Below are positions 7,495 through 17,011 of a DNA stretch of 64,000 bases, piece after piece. This DNA is from Viridibacterium sp047600765 (GTDB taxonomy: Bacteria; Pseudomonadota; Gammaproteobacteria; Burkholderiales; Rhodocyclaceae). The stretch covers positions 1,054,001 through 1,118,000 of the forward strand of contig JASGKF010000001.1 in NCBI GenBank assembly GCA_047600765.1. The letters run 5' to 3'. Position 1 is the first letter of the stretch. Each line of letters opens with the position of its first letter. The translations under genes and the position numbers were made by a program. A model generated the notes under the pieces. That model did not search any database. It was not told the DNA's origin and was given only the letters and a program-made list of their open reading frames with translations.

Positions 7495-10323
7495 ACGAAA
7501 ACCTCAATTGTTACAGCGAGCGGCCCCGCGCCTCGCATGAGTCCGGTCTCTCCTGCTTCATTAGTCGTGCCCTTCAAGATGCTTCCGTCTGCCAACGTAA
7601 GGACATACTTAACAAATTCCAAAGGCTTGCCCGATGCGCTGTTCTCAATAACAAAATATCGATCATGGGAGGCTCCCTTCTTCGGCAGTTCACTTCCAGC
7701 AGCCAAGAGTGAAGACGCTACCGTCCCTATTGTCCCGCTCGGCAGACTCCCCAAGCTCGCTGCCGCACTCCCCCCGCTCGCCATCACGTTGTTCGCTCCC
7801 TTCACCGTGAAGTTGCCAGGGCACGCAAAGGTGATGTTGGCGCCTTCCAGCGTGATGGACGACTGCCCTGCCTGCAGCACGATCTTGCTGTTGGCGAGCA
7901 CGTGGATTTCGTCGTTGGATGAAGTCACGGTGACGTTCTGGTCGGCGAGCACTTCGAGCGAACCGTCGTGGGACTGGATGCTGAGTGGGGCGTTGGCCGC
8001 AATGGCCTTGATGCCGCCGGCGTGGGTGTAGAGGCTGGCGGCGGCGCCGGCGACGAGGCTGACGGTGTGTTGTGCGGTGATTTGCGTATCTGCCTGCACG
8101 GTGGCGCTGAGTTGTTCGCCTGCGAAGAGTGTGACGCTTTGCGGTGTGGCGAGCGCGATGCTGGCGGGGGCTTCGATGAGGATGGCGGGCGCGGTGAAGC
8201 CCTTGATGTCGCGGTCGGGCTGATCGGTGCCGTCCTTCTTTGCATCCTCGGGGTGGATGACTTGCTGGAAGGCGTCGATCTTCGCGACTTGCGCGAGGGC
8301 GTCAGCCTCTGACTGGCTGGCTGCATCAGACAGGCGCTGAGCGGTGTCGCTGGCAGCCTTGAGCTGGCCAGCCACTTCGGTGGTGTCGAGCTGTGTGCTG
8401 ACGGCGTTCTGGCGCGCCGTGGTGGAGATGAGCATGCCCTGCGCAGCGCGCGTCACGCTCCAGCCGTCGGTGCGCAGTTCGAAGCCCTGGCCGCGCCAGT
8501 TGCCACGCTGGCTGCTGGTAGGCGTCTGGTGGATGAGGTAGCCAAGGTTGAGTTCGCTGCGCGCGAAGCTGGTGGAGAGACGCGTGCGCAGCTGGCCTGC
8601 CGCGTCGTCGAGCTGCCATTGGCTCCAGCCGGCACCGTCCAACGTGGGGGCGTGGATGCCGGCGAGTACGCCGGGGTGGTTGGCACTGCTGCCTTCTCCC
8701 GCCGGCCAGGGCGGTGCGTCCTGGCCGTTGTAGAGCTGGGCGACGACAAGGGGACGATCCACGTCGCCATCGACGAAATCGACGAGAACTTCGCTGCCGA
8801 GGCGCGGCGTGAAAACGCTGCCCCAGTTGGGGCCGGCGAGGCTTTCGGCGACGCGTACCCAGGTGCCATTGCCGTCGTCGCCAGTGGCCCGTTCTGTATC
8901 GCTGCTGAGCCCGCCTGCGAGTGGCGCTGCGCCACGCTGCCAGGGAAACTGGATCTTGATGCGGTGATCGCGTTCGCTGTGGGTGGCAGTACCCGCCTGC
9001 GCCTTGACTGCGCCGACAACAACGGCACTCTGCAGGCCTGCCGCGACGGGCCTGGCTTGTGGTTTGGGAACGATGGGATGCGCAGCGGCAACACAGATGG
9101 CCTGGTTGCGATAGGTGCCGCGCTCGAGTGTGCTGCTGCTTTGCAGGCCGTCGGCGGCCTTGGCATTGCTGTCGAGGTTGTTGGCCGCCTCGTGCTCGAC
9201 GGCGAGCACAGTGAAGCGCGCGGCGTCGCCCAGGTAGTTCGGGTGCTGCAACACGCTGAACTGGTGACCGGCGTCGAGCTGGCGGACGCTGCCGCCAATG
9301 CGATGCGTCTGGGTGGCAAGCGTGAGGTACTGGGCACGCAGCGTCGCTGCGCGCTGGGCGCTGTCTGCATCGGCGTAGCGATAGATGCCTGCGCCGTCGT
9401 AGTCTTCGAGCTCCGGTACTTCACCGAGTGGCAAGGCTGCCGCATCCAGACTGGCATTGCCGGAGGCCGCGAGCAGTTGCTTGTAGTCCCAGCTGCTGCG
9501 GGTGACGGTGTTGCTGAGAATCTCTTGCCGCGTGTGCCATTGCTGCAGCGTGTCGGTGGCCTCGGTCGCGCTGCCACGGTGATAGCGGATCAGGGCTTGC
9601 GGCGAGACGATCGCGTCGGTGTCGGCGTCGAAAATGACGAGGGTGTGGCGCGTGTGAGCGAGCCCGTCACTATCAGCCGATGAGGTGCCCTGCGTTGCCG
9701 GCGCAGAGGCTGCATCCTGCTGGTGTACGAAGCGATAGCTGAGCCCTTCTTCAGCGAGCAGGCGCGTGATGAAGGCCAGATCGGTTTCGCGGTACTGGGT
9801 GATGAGGCTGCGGGGCTTCAGCTCACGGGTCTGCGCAAACTCGTAGCTGACATTGGGGTAATCGGCGAAGAGTTCGGTAAGGACGTCTTGCGCATTCTTG
9901 TCCTGGAAGATGCGGCTGTTGCGTCGCTGGGCCAGGTAAGCCAGCCAGGGCTCGATGGTGAGGCGATAGCGCGCCAGGCCACCGTCGGCGCCAAGCTGGG
10001 CGGCGCCCGTGATGAGGCCGTGCCAGCTGCGTGTCCGCCCATCGGCGAGCAGCATGCGTAGCGTGACTTCTTCGCCGATGAAGCGCGCAAGCGAGAAGTG
10101 CGCGTTGCTGGAGAGGCAGTCGATATCGAAGCGGTAAGGTGTTCAACAAGGCTTCACGCCCTGTCATGCGCTCGACAACAAGCGCGGCATCCGGCAAGGG
10201 CGTGACGATGCTGAGCAGGCGGGCAGTCTGCGACAGCGCCTTGAGGAAGGCATCACGGCTGGGCAGTGCCGCGAGGGCTGCGTCGGCAATGGCGCTTGAG
10301 AGGGACGCGGACAGGTCGGACAT
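7491..10323 (-). CDS. vgrG: VgrG spike protein (vgrG1) with +1 frameshift near the 5' end
   Basis: Trimeric T6SS spike that caps the Hcp tube and carries effectors. The 5' part reads from ATG 10323 to about 10138 in one frame (ending MTGREALLNT); the remainder reads in another frame from YRFDIDCLSS to the end at 7491. Removing one T of the TT at 10136-10137 (minus-strand sense) restores a continuous product of about 943 residues. It contains the gp27-like N-terminal half, the gp5 OB-fold (GTWVRVAE, then GSEVLVDFVDGDVDRP), the DUF2345 needle region and a C-terminal tail with DGSILKGTTNEAGETG. That tail lies in more AT-rich DNA and precedes the cargo genes. The frameshift may be an assembly error or a real lesion. 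The gene follows tssL by 53 bp. Confidence 0.85.
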
Positions 10324-10376
10324 GAACGTTCTCGGCTGGACGTGAAGCGCTGCAACTGCGACGCAGGAAAATCGGA

Positions 10377-11156
10377 TCAGGGCAAGGTGATGTGCACGTT
10401 GGCTGCACGCGGCGCGAGCTTGACGATGCCTTGATAGCTCGACAGCGTGCGGTCGGTCTGGTGATCCAGCCAAGCGCGCAGCCCGACAAACCCCAGCACG
10501 CCCATGAGCGCCATGACACTCGCAATGACCCAGATCGGCACTTCGCTACGCAGGGCATGCCGGATGCGATCCGGAATCGCCCAGTGCGGTGCGAACTGCG
10601 CACGCTTGCCCTTGTGGTGTGCCACTTCATCGCCAACACGTGCGATGAGGTAGTTGAGTTTTTCGGAGCCTTCCAGCAGGTACTTGCCTTTGAAACCGTG
10701 CAGCAGGCAGTGATAGAAGACTTCCAGCGCCTGCACGCGACGCGCGCCTTGCGAGCGCAGCTCTTCGAGCTTGACGAAGAACTGCTCGCCGGCGAGTTGC
10801 TCACCGAACAGGACCAGCTGCAAAGGCTGCAGCTCCCAGGCGTCACGCACGCTGAAGCTGGAGCCGAGCACGGCTTCGTCGACAGCGGCGCAGAACGCGT
10901 ACTTGGCTGCGAACACATCTTCGGGGTCGGCATTGAAGCGACGTGCGCTCTTCTCGAACTCGTCGAGGAAGCGCCGGATGCGATCACGGAAGACACCTGC
11001 GTCCATCGGCGCGGCACGGTTGCGCAACAGATGCAGCAGGTAGAAACCGTCGTGCATGATGTTGACAAGGCCACGCGGCACGCGGCCAGCCGCCGCAGAT
11101 TCAGGCTTGGGTTGTGCCGGAGGGGTCTGGCCGAAGAGGGTAGGTGCAGAGCTCAT
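10377..11156 (-). CDS. tssL: TssL, DotU-family inner-membrane component of T6SS
   Basis: 259 residues. TssL forms the T6SS membrane complex with TssJ and TssM. The cytoplasmic DotU domain fills residues 30-200 (FYLLHLLRN, AKYAFCAAVDEAVLG, FGEQLAGEQFF, YHCLLHGFKGKY), followed by one transmembrane helix near residues 208-228 (PIWVIASVMALMGVLGFVGL) and a short periplasmic end. There is no C-terminal OmpA/peptidoglycan-binding extension. The start codon overlaps the tssK stop (ATGA). The partner tssM, usually next door, is absent from this window. Confidence 0.95.
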   Translation of the reverse strand: MSSAPTLFGQTPPAQPKPESAAAGRVPRGLVNIMHDGFYLLHLLRNRAAPMDAGVFRDRIRRFLDEFEKSARRFNADPEDVFAAKYAFCAAVDEAVLGSSFSVRDAWELQPLQLVLFGEQLAGEQFFVKLEELRSQGARRVQALEVFYHCLLHGFKGKYLLEGSEKLNYLIARVGDEVAHHKGKRAQFAPHWAIPDRIRHALRSEVPIWVIASVMALMGVLGFVGLRAWLDHQTDRTLSSYQGIVKLAPRAANVHITLP

Positions 11157-12502
11157 TCAATCACCGCTACGAGTTCGAGTTTGAGGTCCTTGAAACCGGC
11201 AGGCACATAGATGGCGAGGCTCTTGGCCTGCATCATGCGATCGAAGATCTGCCCGTGCGGTTCAATGGAAAAGTAGTAACTGCCGGGCCGTACAGGAATT
11301 GCGGCTGGCACTTGCGGGGCGGCCATCAACTTGACGCCGGGCATGGAAGACAACACCAGCTTCTCGACATCATCCGGCGCGCCGATCTTGAGACGCAGCG
11401 GCACGACATCCACCAGTTCGGCGGGCGGCATGTCGGAACCGATGGCGAGGTAGAACGAAGCGCCTTCGGTGAGCTTGTCGGAGTCGAGGCGTGCGTGGTG
11501 GAAGCCGGGCTTCACCTCGGCGAGGTTGATCGCCACGTAGCGCGCAGAGATCACCGTGTTGACGAGCTCGCGGATGATGCGATCAAGCGCATGGAACGAC
11601 GGGCCGGGATCTGCATGGTTGTACGGCGGCAGATCGGTCAGCGTGTAGCTCTTCGAGAAGGTCAGCAACTGGCCGGCGAGTTCCAGCATGCCTTGGTAGA
11701 GGCGCTCGGGATGCAGGCGCGGATGATGGAAGTAATGCGACAGGCTGGCGAATGCCGCGCTGGCCGTGTGCAGCAACCAGAAGGAAGCGACGTCGCCTGA
11801 GCGGAACTCGATGATGTTGCGCGAGGGCTCACGGTGATGACCGTACAGCGCAGCCACCTTGGCCTGCAGCATGTCGAGCAGGCGCCGCAGCATCACGCCC
11901 AACACGGGCACAGAATCTATGCTGATGGCTGGCGGCATGAACGCCGGGTCTGCCTCGTAGCCACCGGTTGCCGTGCGGCGGATACGCGCCACGGGCACCG
12001 ACACGAACTGCTCGCGGGGCTCGTGATCGGCGAGCAGGCGCGGCGTCTTGCGCAACACCGTCAGTTCGCTTGCCACGGCACGCGTGTAGAGGTCCTGCGC
12101 CATCTCGCCGGCCTGGGCATAGCGCGTCGCCACGGCACCCGCGCCGCCGCGCACGGCGTAGTTCCCGCCATCTTCCCGCAACAGCGGCAAGGCCAGATGG
12201 AATACCAAACCCTCCGCGGGCACTTCGATGTCGCCCAGATTGCGCGCCTCGGGCAAGGCATCCGCATACGGTGCATCAAAAGTCTCGCCGTCAGGCCACA
12301 CCAGGCGTACCTCGGTGAAACGCAGCAATCCACTTTCCAGCGCATCACGATCCAGCGCTGATGCGCCGACGCCCCACAGGAAGGGATGCGCCAGCCGCAT
12401 GGCATTCGCCAGACGCTGCTCGTGATAGAGATCCTGCGCCTGGAAATGCTGGGGCTTGATGAACAGCCCCTCGCCCCACAACAACTTCTGTACTGTTTTC
12501 AC
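11153..12502 (-). CDS. tssK: TssK, T6SS baseplate-membrane adaptor
   Basis: 449 residues, the usual TssK length. TssK links the baseplate (TssEFG) to the TssJLM membrane complex. The N-terminus VQKLLWGEGLFIKPQHFQ is highly characteristic, and the central and C-terminal regions (SHYFHHPRLHPERLY, FYLAIGSDMP) also match the family. I prefer the GTG start at 12502, giving VKTVQKLLW, because the open frame to ATG 12550 adds unrelated residues that overlap the end of tssJ. Operon order on this strand is tssJ-tssK-tssL. Confidence 0.95.
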   Translation of the reverse strand: MKTVQKLLWGEGLFIKPQHFQAQDLYHEQRLANAMRLAHPFLWGVGASALDRDALESGLLRFTEVRLVWPDGETFDAPYADALPEARNLGDIEVPAEGLVFHLALPLLREDGGNYAVRGGAGAVATRYAQAGEMAQDLYTRAVASELTVLRKTPRLLADHEPREQFVSVPVARIRRTATGGYEADPAFMPPAISIDSVPVLGVMLRRLLDMLQAKVAALYGHHREPSRNIIEFRSGDVASFWLLHTASAAFASLSHYFHHPRLHPERLYQGMLELAGQLLTFSKSYTLTDLPPYNHADPGPSFHALDRIIRELVNTVISARYVAINLAEVKPGFHHARLDSDKLTEGASFYLAIGSDMPPAELVDVVPLRLKIGAPDDVEKLVLSSMPGVKLMAAPQVPAAIPVRPGSYYFSIEPHGQIFDRMMQAKSLAIYVPAGFKDLKLELVAVIE

Positions 12503-12531
12503 TGAACGATCCCGCTCTCCACGCAGCGCTC

Positions 12532-13122
12532 TCAGGCGCCTGCCGTACAACGCACCCCGTTAAGGGACTGCACATCACCTGCCACACCGCTTGTCACGCC
12601 TTGCGACACCGTCATGGCGCAGGCATGTACACCTATATTGACGCCCTTGGTGTTCTTGTCATCCACCGCAAACGAGAAGCGCCAACGCTCCGGCGCTGGC
12701 GAGCGGAACAACACCGCAACAGCCAGAAAACCGGTCTCGGGCGCCAGCTTCTCCTTGAACTCCAGCTGCTGCCCGGGCGTCAGCACGATCTCGCGCACTT
12801 CGAGCAGATCCTGGCCGATGAGCTGACGCTCGCGCGCCGGGTCATTCAGCGCCTCGTAGGGCGCCGACATGAAGGTGGTGTTGTTGCGCAACTTGTAGAG
12901 CTTGACCACCACGGCCAGCGGCCGCCCCTTCGCATCCGCGTTCAGATTGCCGCCAGCAAAAATCTTCAGCGGCACTTCTTTGGCAGCCTCCGGCTTCGGG
13001 TCCGGCTTGACCAGGCCAGCCACCTGCAAGGCCCCCGTCACCAACTGACCGGCCGCACTCAAAGTGCATCCCGACAGCAGCATGAAAACGCCAAAAACAA
13101 CAATTAATGAATAATTACGCAT
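12532..13122 (-). CDS. tssJ: TssJ, T6SS outer-membrane lipoprotein
   Basis: 196 residues. The signal peptide ends in the lipobox LSGC with Cys19 as the lipid anchor. The mature domain has the TssJ beta-sandwich pattern (a polar-partner strand ending VVVKLYKL, a FMSAPYEAL segment, and DLLEVREIVLTPGQ). TssJ anchors TssM to the outer membrane. The frame is open further upstream to 13398, but only the ATG at 13122 gives a lipoprotein signal. It is the first gene of the minus-strand arm; the divergent promoter region lies upstream. Confidence 0.93.
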   Translation of the reverse strand: MRNYSLIVVFGVFMLLSGCTLSAAGQLVTGALQVAGLVKPDPKPEAAKEVPLKIFAGGNLNADAKGRPLAVVVKLYKLRNNTTFMSAPYEALNDPARERQLIGQDLLEVREIVLTPGQQLEFKEKLAPETGFLAVAVLFRSPAPERWRFSFAVDDKNTKGVNIGVHACAMTVSQGVTSGVAGDVQSLNGVRCTAGA

Positions 13123-13552
13123 AAACGTAAGTAAAAATGGTTTTTCTGTTTTGCGCGCCAAATTGAACGGTCGCCACTGGCGGCTTGCAATCGACCACTC
13201 GTCTGATCGGCACCTGCCGACAGAAGACTCCCACATGTCATTCGCTGGAATTTTTTGCCCGCACACGTCACGCCATGCCACGCCGAATGGAAATTTTTTC
13301 TCTTTTACATCAACGACGTAAAAGGTTTTCTCGGCACAGCCCACAACGCATCGACGCAGCCTCTCCAGCAGGCCACTAGTATCCAACAACGTCGTCACTT
13401 GCGCACCTGTGTGCCCTTCCGAGCATGCCGGGATCGCGAAATGACGATGCTATGATCATGCCCGATTACGCAATGGGATCACCGGTTTCACCACGCGTAA
13501 TTACTAATGCATAAATGCATAATTATTCAAATCAATAAATTCGTAGCACTCC
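13123..13552. promoter_or_regulatory. Divergent intergenic region between the two T6SS arms
   Basis: 430 bases with no convincing gene. The part next to the plus-strand lipoprotein gene (about 13498-13545) is very AT-rich and carries a direct repeat ATGCATAA. Promoters for both T6SS arms should lie here. I looked for a sigma-54 -24/-12 pair and saw none with correct spacing, and I cannot assign a -35/-10 pair confidently. Confidence 0.5.
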
Positions 13553-14275
13553 ATGTTTACTGCATCTTCCGGCTCGCTGCGCCGTCTCTACGCATGCCTT
13601 TGCCTCTCCCTGCTGGCGCTCGGCACGGGTTGCGCCACCACGTCTGATGCGTCGAAAGGCGCGCACGAACAGCTTTATCGCGATGGCGTGCAGGCACTCA
13701 ATGACGGGCAGAAAGACAAGGCCCTGCAACTGCTCGACGCTTCTGCGCGCGCCAACCCGGCTTACTCCGAACCCTGGGTGAAGGCTGCCCAGATCCATTT
13801 CGAAGCCGGCAACTATCCGATGGCAATCAAGTCCGCCGACGAAGCCATGAAGCGCGACCCCTCGCGTCGCGAAACGAAAGCCATCGCCGTTGTCGCCAGC
13901 CTGCGCGTTGCCATGCATGCGCTGGGTGAGATGCGCGAGGACGCGAGCCTGCGTGGCAATACGCGCCTCGAAGCAGAACAACTCGCACGTACGCTGCGCG
14001 AAACACTCAGCGTCGAAGTGCTCGTGCCCGGTCCCGTGTCCGCCGGCACCCCCAGCGCCAACACCAACAACGCTGCGCACAAGGCCCCTGCCGTCGTCGC
14101 ACCGGCGCCGACGCCCGCCCCCGCAGCAGCAGCGCCGGCTGCAGCCACACCTGCCGCCGCCCCCGCCAGACCAGCGGCTGCACGGCCGACGCCTGCGCCG
14201 GCCCCCGCCGCCACTCGCAAGACGCCCGAACCGGCGGCCTCTGGCGGCAGCAATCCATTCAACGTCTTGAAGTAA
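13553..14275 (+). CDS. T6SS-associated TPR lipoprotein with Pro/Ala-rich tail
   Basis: 240 residues. The signal sequence ends at GTGC (Cys27), compatible with lipid modification though the -3 residue is atypical. Residues 35-125 form about two to three TPR-like helical repeats (YRDGVQALNDGQKDKALQLL, ANPAYSEPWVKAAQIHFEAG). From about residue 155 the protein becomes a long Pro/Ala-rich tail that could span the periplasm or bind cell wall. It is the first gene of the plus-strand T6SS arm, 72 bp before tssB, an arrangement seen in several betaproteobacterial T6SS clusters. Its exact role in assembly is not known to me. Confidence 0.8.
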   Translation: MFTASSGSLRRLYACLCLSLLALGTGCATTSDASKGAHEQLYRDGVQALNDGQKDKALQLLDASARANPAYSEPWVKAAQIHFEAGNYPMAIKSADEAMKRDPSRRETKAIAVVASLRVAMHALGEMREDASLRGNTRLEAEQLARTLRETLSVEVLVPGPVSAGTPSANTNNAAHKAPAVVAPAPTPAPAAAAPAAATPAAAPARPAAARPTPAPAPAATRKTPEPAASGGSNPFNVLK

Positions 14276-14347
14276 GGCGACGAACGCGCAGTCACTGCGC
14301 GCTCGCCGCATCGTCAACCAATCGGTCATTTGCAAGGGAGAAGTGTC

Positions 14348-14854
14348 GTGGCCAAGTCTGAAAGCACCCAGAAGAAGCTCAACCGCGTGCGACCGCCGCG
14401 TGTGCAGCTGTCGTATGACGTAGAAATCGGTGATGCCATCGAACAGAAGGAACTGCCCTTCGTCGTTGGCGTGCTCGGTGATTTCTCGGGCAACCCGGAA
14501 GAGCCGCTGCCCAAGCTGCGCGACCGCAAGTTCGTGAACATCGACGGCGACAACTTCGATGACGTACTGCAAGGCATGGCGCCGCGCACGACCTTCCGCG
14601 TCAAGAACCGCCTCACCGACAAGGGTGGCGAGCTGGGTCTGGACCTGAAGTTCAACAGCATGGAGGACTTCCGCCCCGAGTCTGTCGTGCAGCAAGTCGA
14701 GCCGCTGAAGAAGCTGCTCGAAGCGCGCAGCAAGCTCGCCGACCTGCGCGGCAAGCTTGCCGGTAGCGAAAAGCTCGAAGACATCCTGCAACAGGTGCTG
14801 ACCAGCACGGAACAACTGGCGGCCCTGCAGCAAGAAGCCGGCAAGAAGGAGTAA
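14348..14854 (+). CDS. tssB: TssB (VipA), small contractile sheath subunit
   Basis: 168 residues. Together with TssC it builds the contractile sheath. Conserved blocks are visible: RVRPPRVQLSYDVE, LPFVVGVLGDFSG, FVNIDGDNFDDVL and LGLDLKFNSMEDF. I choose the GTG at 14348 (VAKSESTQKK) because AAGGGAG stands at the right distance before it; a TTG further up would add residues not seen in the family. The stop is 3 bp from the tssC start. Confidence 0.96.
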   Translation: MAKSESTQKKLNRVRPPRVQLSYDVEIGDAIEQKELPFVVGVLGDFSGNPEEPLPKLRDRKFVNIDGDNFDDVLQGMAPRTTFRVKNRLTDKGGELGLDLKFNSMEDFRPESVVQQVEPLKKLLEARSKLADLRGKLAGSEKLEDILQQVLTSTEQLAALQQEAGKKE

Positions 14855-14857
14855 GCC

Positions 14858-16348
14858 ATGAACGCAGAATCCGCAGCTCTCCAGAGCGCCGCAGCCGCCA
14901 CGACTGAAAGCAGCCTGCTCGACCGCATCGTTGCCGACAGCAAGGTTGCCAAGTCTGCAGCCGAACACTCCCGTACGCGCGACCTGATCGGCGAGCTCGT
15001 CTCGCAGGTGATGGAAGGCGCAGTGGTCGTCTCCGACAACCTGTCTGCCACGCTTGATGCCCGCATCGCAGAACTCGACGAGCTGATTTCGGCGCAGCTG
15101 TCCGAAGTGATGCACGCACCGGAATTCCAGAAACTGGAAAGCACCTGGCGCGGCCTGGAGTACCTGGTCAAGCAAAGTCAGACCAGCACCACGCTCAAGG
15201 TCAAGGTGTTCAACTCGAACAAGAAGGACCTGATCCGCGATTTCAAGTCGGCGATCGACTTCGATCAGAGCGCCCTGTTCAAGAAAGTCTACGAAGAAGA
15301 GTTCGGCACCTTCGGCGGCGCACCCTTCGGCGCCATGATTGGCGACTTCGAAATCGGTCGTCAGGCTGAAGACATGTACTTCATCGACCAGATGTCGCAC
15401 GTTGCCGCTGCTGCGCACGCGCCGTTCATCTCGGCCGCGTCGCCCGAGCTCTTCGGCCTGGAAGCCTTCACCGATCTCGGCAAGCCGCGCGATCTCGCCA
15501 AGGTGTTCGACACCGTCGAGTACGCCAAGTGGAAGTCTTTCCGCGAAAGCGAAGATTCGCGCTATGTCGGTCTCACGCTGCCGCACTTCCTCGGCCGCCT
15601 GCCCTACCACCCCAAGGATGGCACGCCTGTCGAAGGCTTCAACTATGTTGAAGAAGTTGACGGCAGCACCCACAGCAAGTACCTGTGGGTGAATGCCGCT
15701 TACGCCTTCGCAGCCCGTCTGACGGATGCCTTTGATCTGCACGGCTGGTGTGCTGCTATCCGCGGCGTCGAAGGCGGTGGCCTGGTGGAAGATCTGCCCA
15801 CGCATACCTTCAAGACCGACGACGGCGAAGTCGCGCTCAAGTGCCCGACGGAGATTGCCATCACCGATCGTCGCGAAAAGGAGCTGTCCGACCTCGGCTT
15901 CATTCCGCTGGTGCATTGCAAGGGCACGGACTACGCCGCCTTCTTCGGCGCCCAGTCGGCACAGAAGGCCAAGAAGTACAACACCGACGCCGCCAACGCG
16001 AATGCCTCGCTGTCGTCGCAACTGCAGTACATCTTCGCCGTTTCGCGTATCGCGCATTACCTCAAGGCCATGATGCGCGACAAGATCGGCAGCTTTGCAT
16101 CGGCTGGCAACGTCGAGACCTATCTGAACAACTGGATCACCCAGTACGTCCTGCTCGACGACGGCGCGACGCAAGAGACCAAGGCGCAGTTCCCGCTGCG
16201 CGAGGCCTCGATCCAGGTGTCCGAAGTCCCGGGCCGTCCCGGCGTCTACCGCGCCGTGTCGTTCCTGCGACCGCATTTCCAGCTCGATGAACTTTCCGTT
16301 TCCCTGCGTCTGGTTGCGGAGCTTCCGCAATCGGCGAAGGGGGGCTAA
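14858..16348 (+). CDS. tssC: TssC (VipB), large contractile sheath subunit
   Basis: 496 residues, full family length. Characteristic segments include STWRGLEYLVKQSQT near residue 95, FGAMIGDFEIGR near 155, ISAASPELFGL near 193, SEDSRYVGLTLPHFLGRLPY near 228, NAAYAFAARLTDAF near 279 and the C-terminal RPHFQLDELSVSLRLVAELP. TssC interlocks with TssB in the sheath and is recycled by ClpV (TssH), encoded downstream in the same run. It is preceded by GGAG in the tssB 3' end. Confidence 0.97.
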   Translation: MNAESAALQSAAAATTESSLLDRIVADSKVAKSAAEHSRTRDLIGELVSQVMEGAVVVSDNLSATLDARIAELDELISAQLSEVMHAPEFQKLESTWRGLEYLVKQSQTSTTLKVKVFNSNKKDLIRDFKSAIDFDQSALFKKVYEEEFGTFGGAPFGAMIGDFEIGRQAEDMYFIDQMSHVAAAAHAPFISAASPELFGLEAFTDLGKPRDLAKVFDTVEYAKWKSFRESEDSRYVGLTLPHFLGRLPYHPKDGTPVEGFNYVEEVDGSTHSKYLWVNAAYAFAARLTDAFDLHGWCAAIRGVEGGGLVEDLPTHTFKTDDGEVALKCPTEIAITDRREKELSDLGFIPLVHCKGTDYAAFFGAQSAQKAKKYNTDAANANASLSSQLQYIFAVSRIAHYLKAMMRDKIGSFASAGNVETYLNNWITQYVLLDDGATQETKAQFPLREASIQVSEVPGRPGVYRAVSFLRPHFQLDELSVSLRLVAELPQSAKGG

Positions 16349-16387
16349 GTCGTCATCCCCTGTTTTTTCCCCGTAAAGGAGCACTAA

Positions 16388-16897
16388 GTGAAAGACATTT
16401 ACGTCAAGTTCGAAAAAGGTGGTTCGTTCGATCTCAAGGGCGAGTCGCGTGACGACGCGCACAAGGACTGGTTCGAAGTCTCCTCCTGGCAACACCAGAT
16501 CATTCAGCCGAAGTCCGCTACTGCCTCCACGGCCGGCGGTCACACGGCTGAACGCTGCGAACATGGCGCGATGCTTTTCACGAAGGATCTCGACATGACC
16601 TCGCCGGTGCTCTGGGCAGCCTGTTCGGCCGGCCAGACCTTCAACGAAGTGGTCATCGACTTCATGCGTTCGGACGGTGCGAAGCGCATCAAGTACCTCG
16701 AGCTCAAGCTCAAGAACGTGCTCATCTCGTCGGTGACACCGTCGGTCATGGGTGAAGGCATTCCTACCGAAACCTTCGCGCTGACCTACGCAGCCGTGCA
16801 ATGGACTTACACGCAACAGGACATCACCGGCGCCTCCAAGGGCAACAAGGTGCAAGCCTGGAGCCTGGCGAAGAACACGGCGAGCTACGCGGTGTAA
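16388..16897 (+). CDS. hcp: Hcp (TssD), T6SS inner tube protein
   Basis: 169 residues. Hcp hexamers stack into the tube expelled by sheath contraction and can hold small effectors. The N-terminal strand DIYVKFE, the WFEVSSWQHQI segment, and LELKLKNVLISSV match the family. The start is GTG 16388 with AAAGGAG seven bases upstream. A perfect palindrome lies directly after the stop, which may let hcp be made in excess over the baseplate genes that follow. Confidence 0.96.
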   Translation: MKDIYVKFEKGGSFDLKGESRDDAHKDWFEVSSWQHQIIQPKSATASTAGGHTAERCEHGAMLFTKDLDMTSPVLWAACSAGQTFNEVVIDFMRSDGAKRIKYLELKLKNVLISSVTPSVMGEGIPTETFALTYAAVQWTYTQQDITGASKGNKVQAWSLAKNTASYAV

Positions 16898-16905
16898 GTC
16901 TGACG

Positions 16906-16925
16906 GGGTCCTGCATGCAGGACCC
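16906..16925 (+). terminator. Perfect 20-bp palindrome after hcp
   Basis: GGGTCCTGCATGCAGGACCC forms a strong hairpin nine bases after the hcp stop codon. No T-run follows, so it more likely protects the hcp message 3' end or causes partial attenuation before tssE than acts as a full terminator. A partly related GGGTCCTGCATTGCGGG segment follows near 16962. Confidence 0.6.
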
Positions 16926-17011
16926 GGTTCAAGCGGGAGCCTCCCTCTCCAGCGTGTTCCGGGTCCTGCATTGCGGGATGCCTCGCATCACAACAACAGG
17001 ACTTTCTGGCC

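Noticed and set aside
13160..13200. Possible sigma-54 promoter near TGGCGGCTTGCA
   Set aside because: The GG and GC elements are only six bases apart instead of ten.
13123..13398. N-terminal extension of TssJ
   Set aside because: It would bury the lipoprotein signal; the ATG at 13122 gives a correct lipobox.
13532..16855. 1107-residue open frame on the minus strand opposite the TPR lipoprotein, tssB, tssC and hcp
   Set aside because: Antisense shadow of well-identified T6SS genes in GC-rich DNA; its translation is low-complexity and matches no family.
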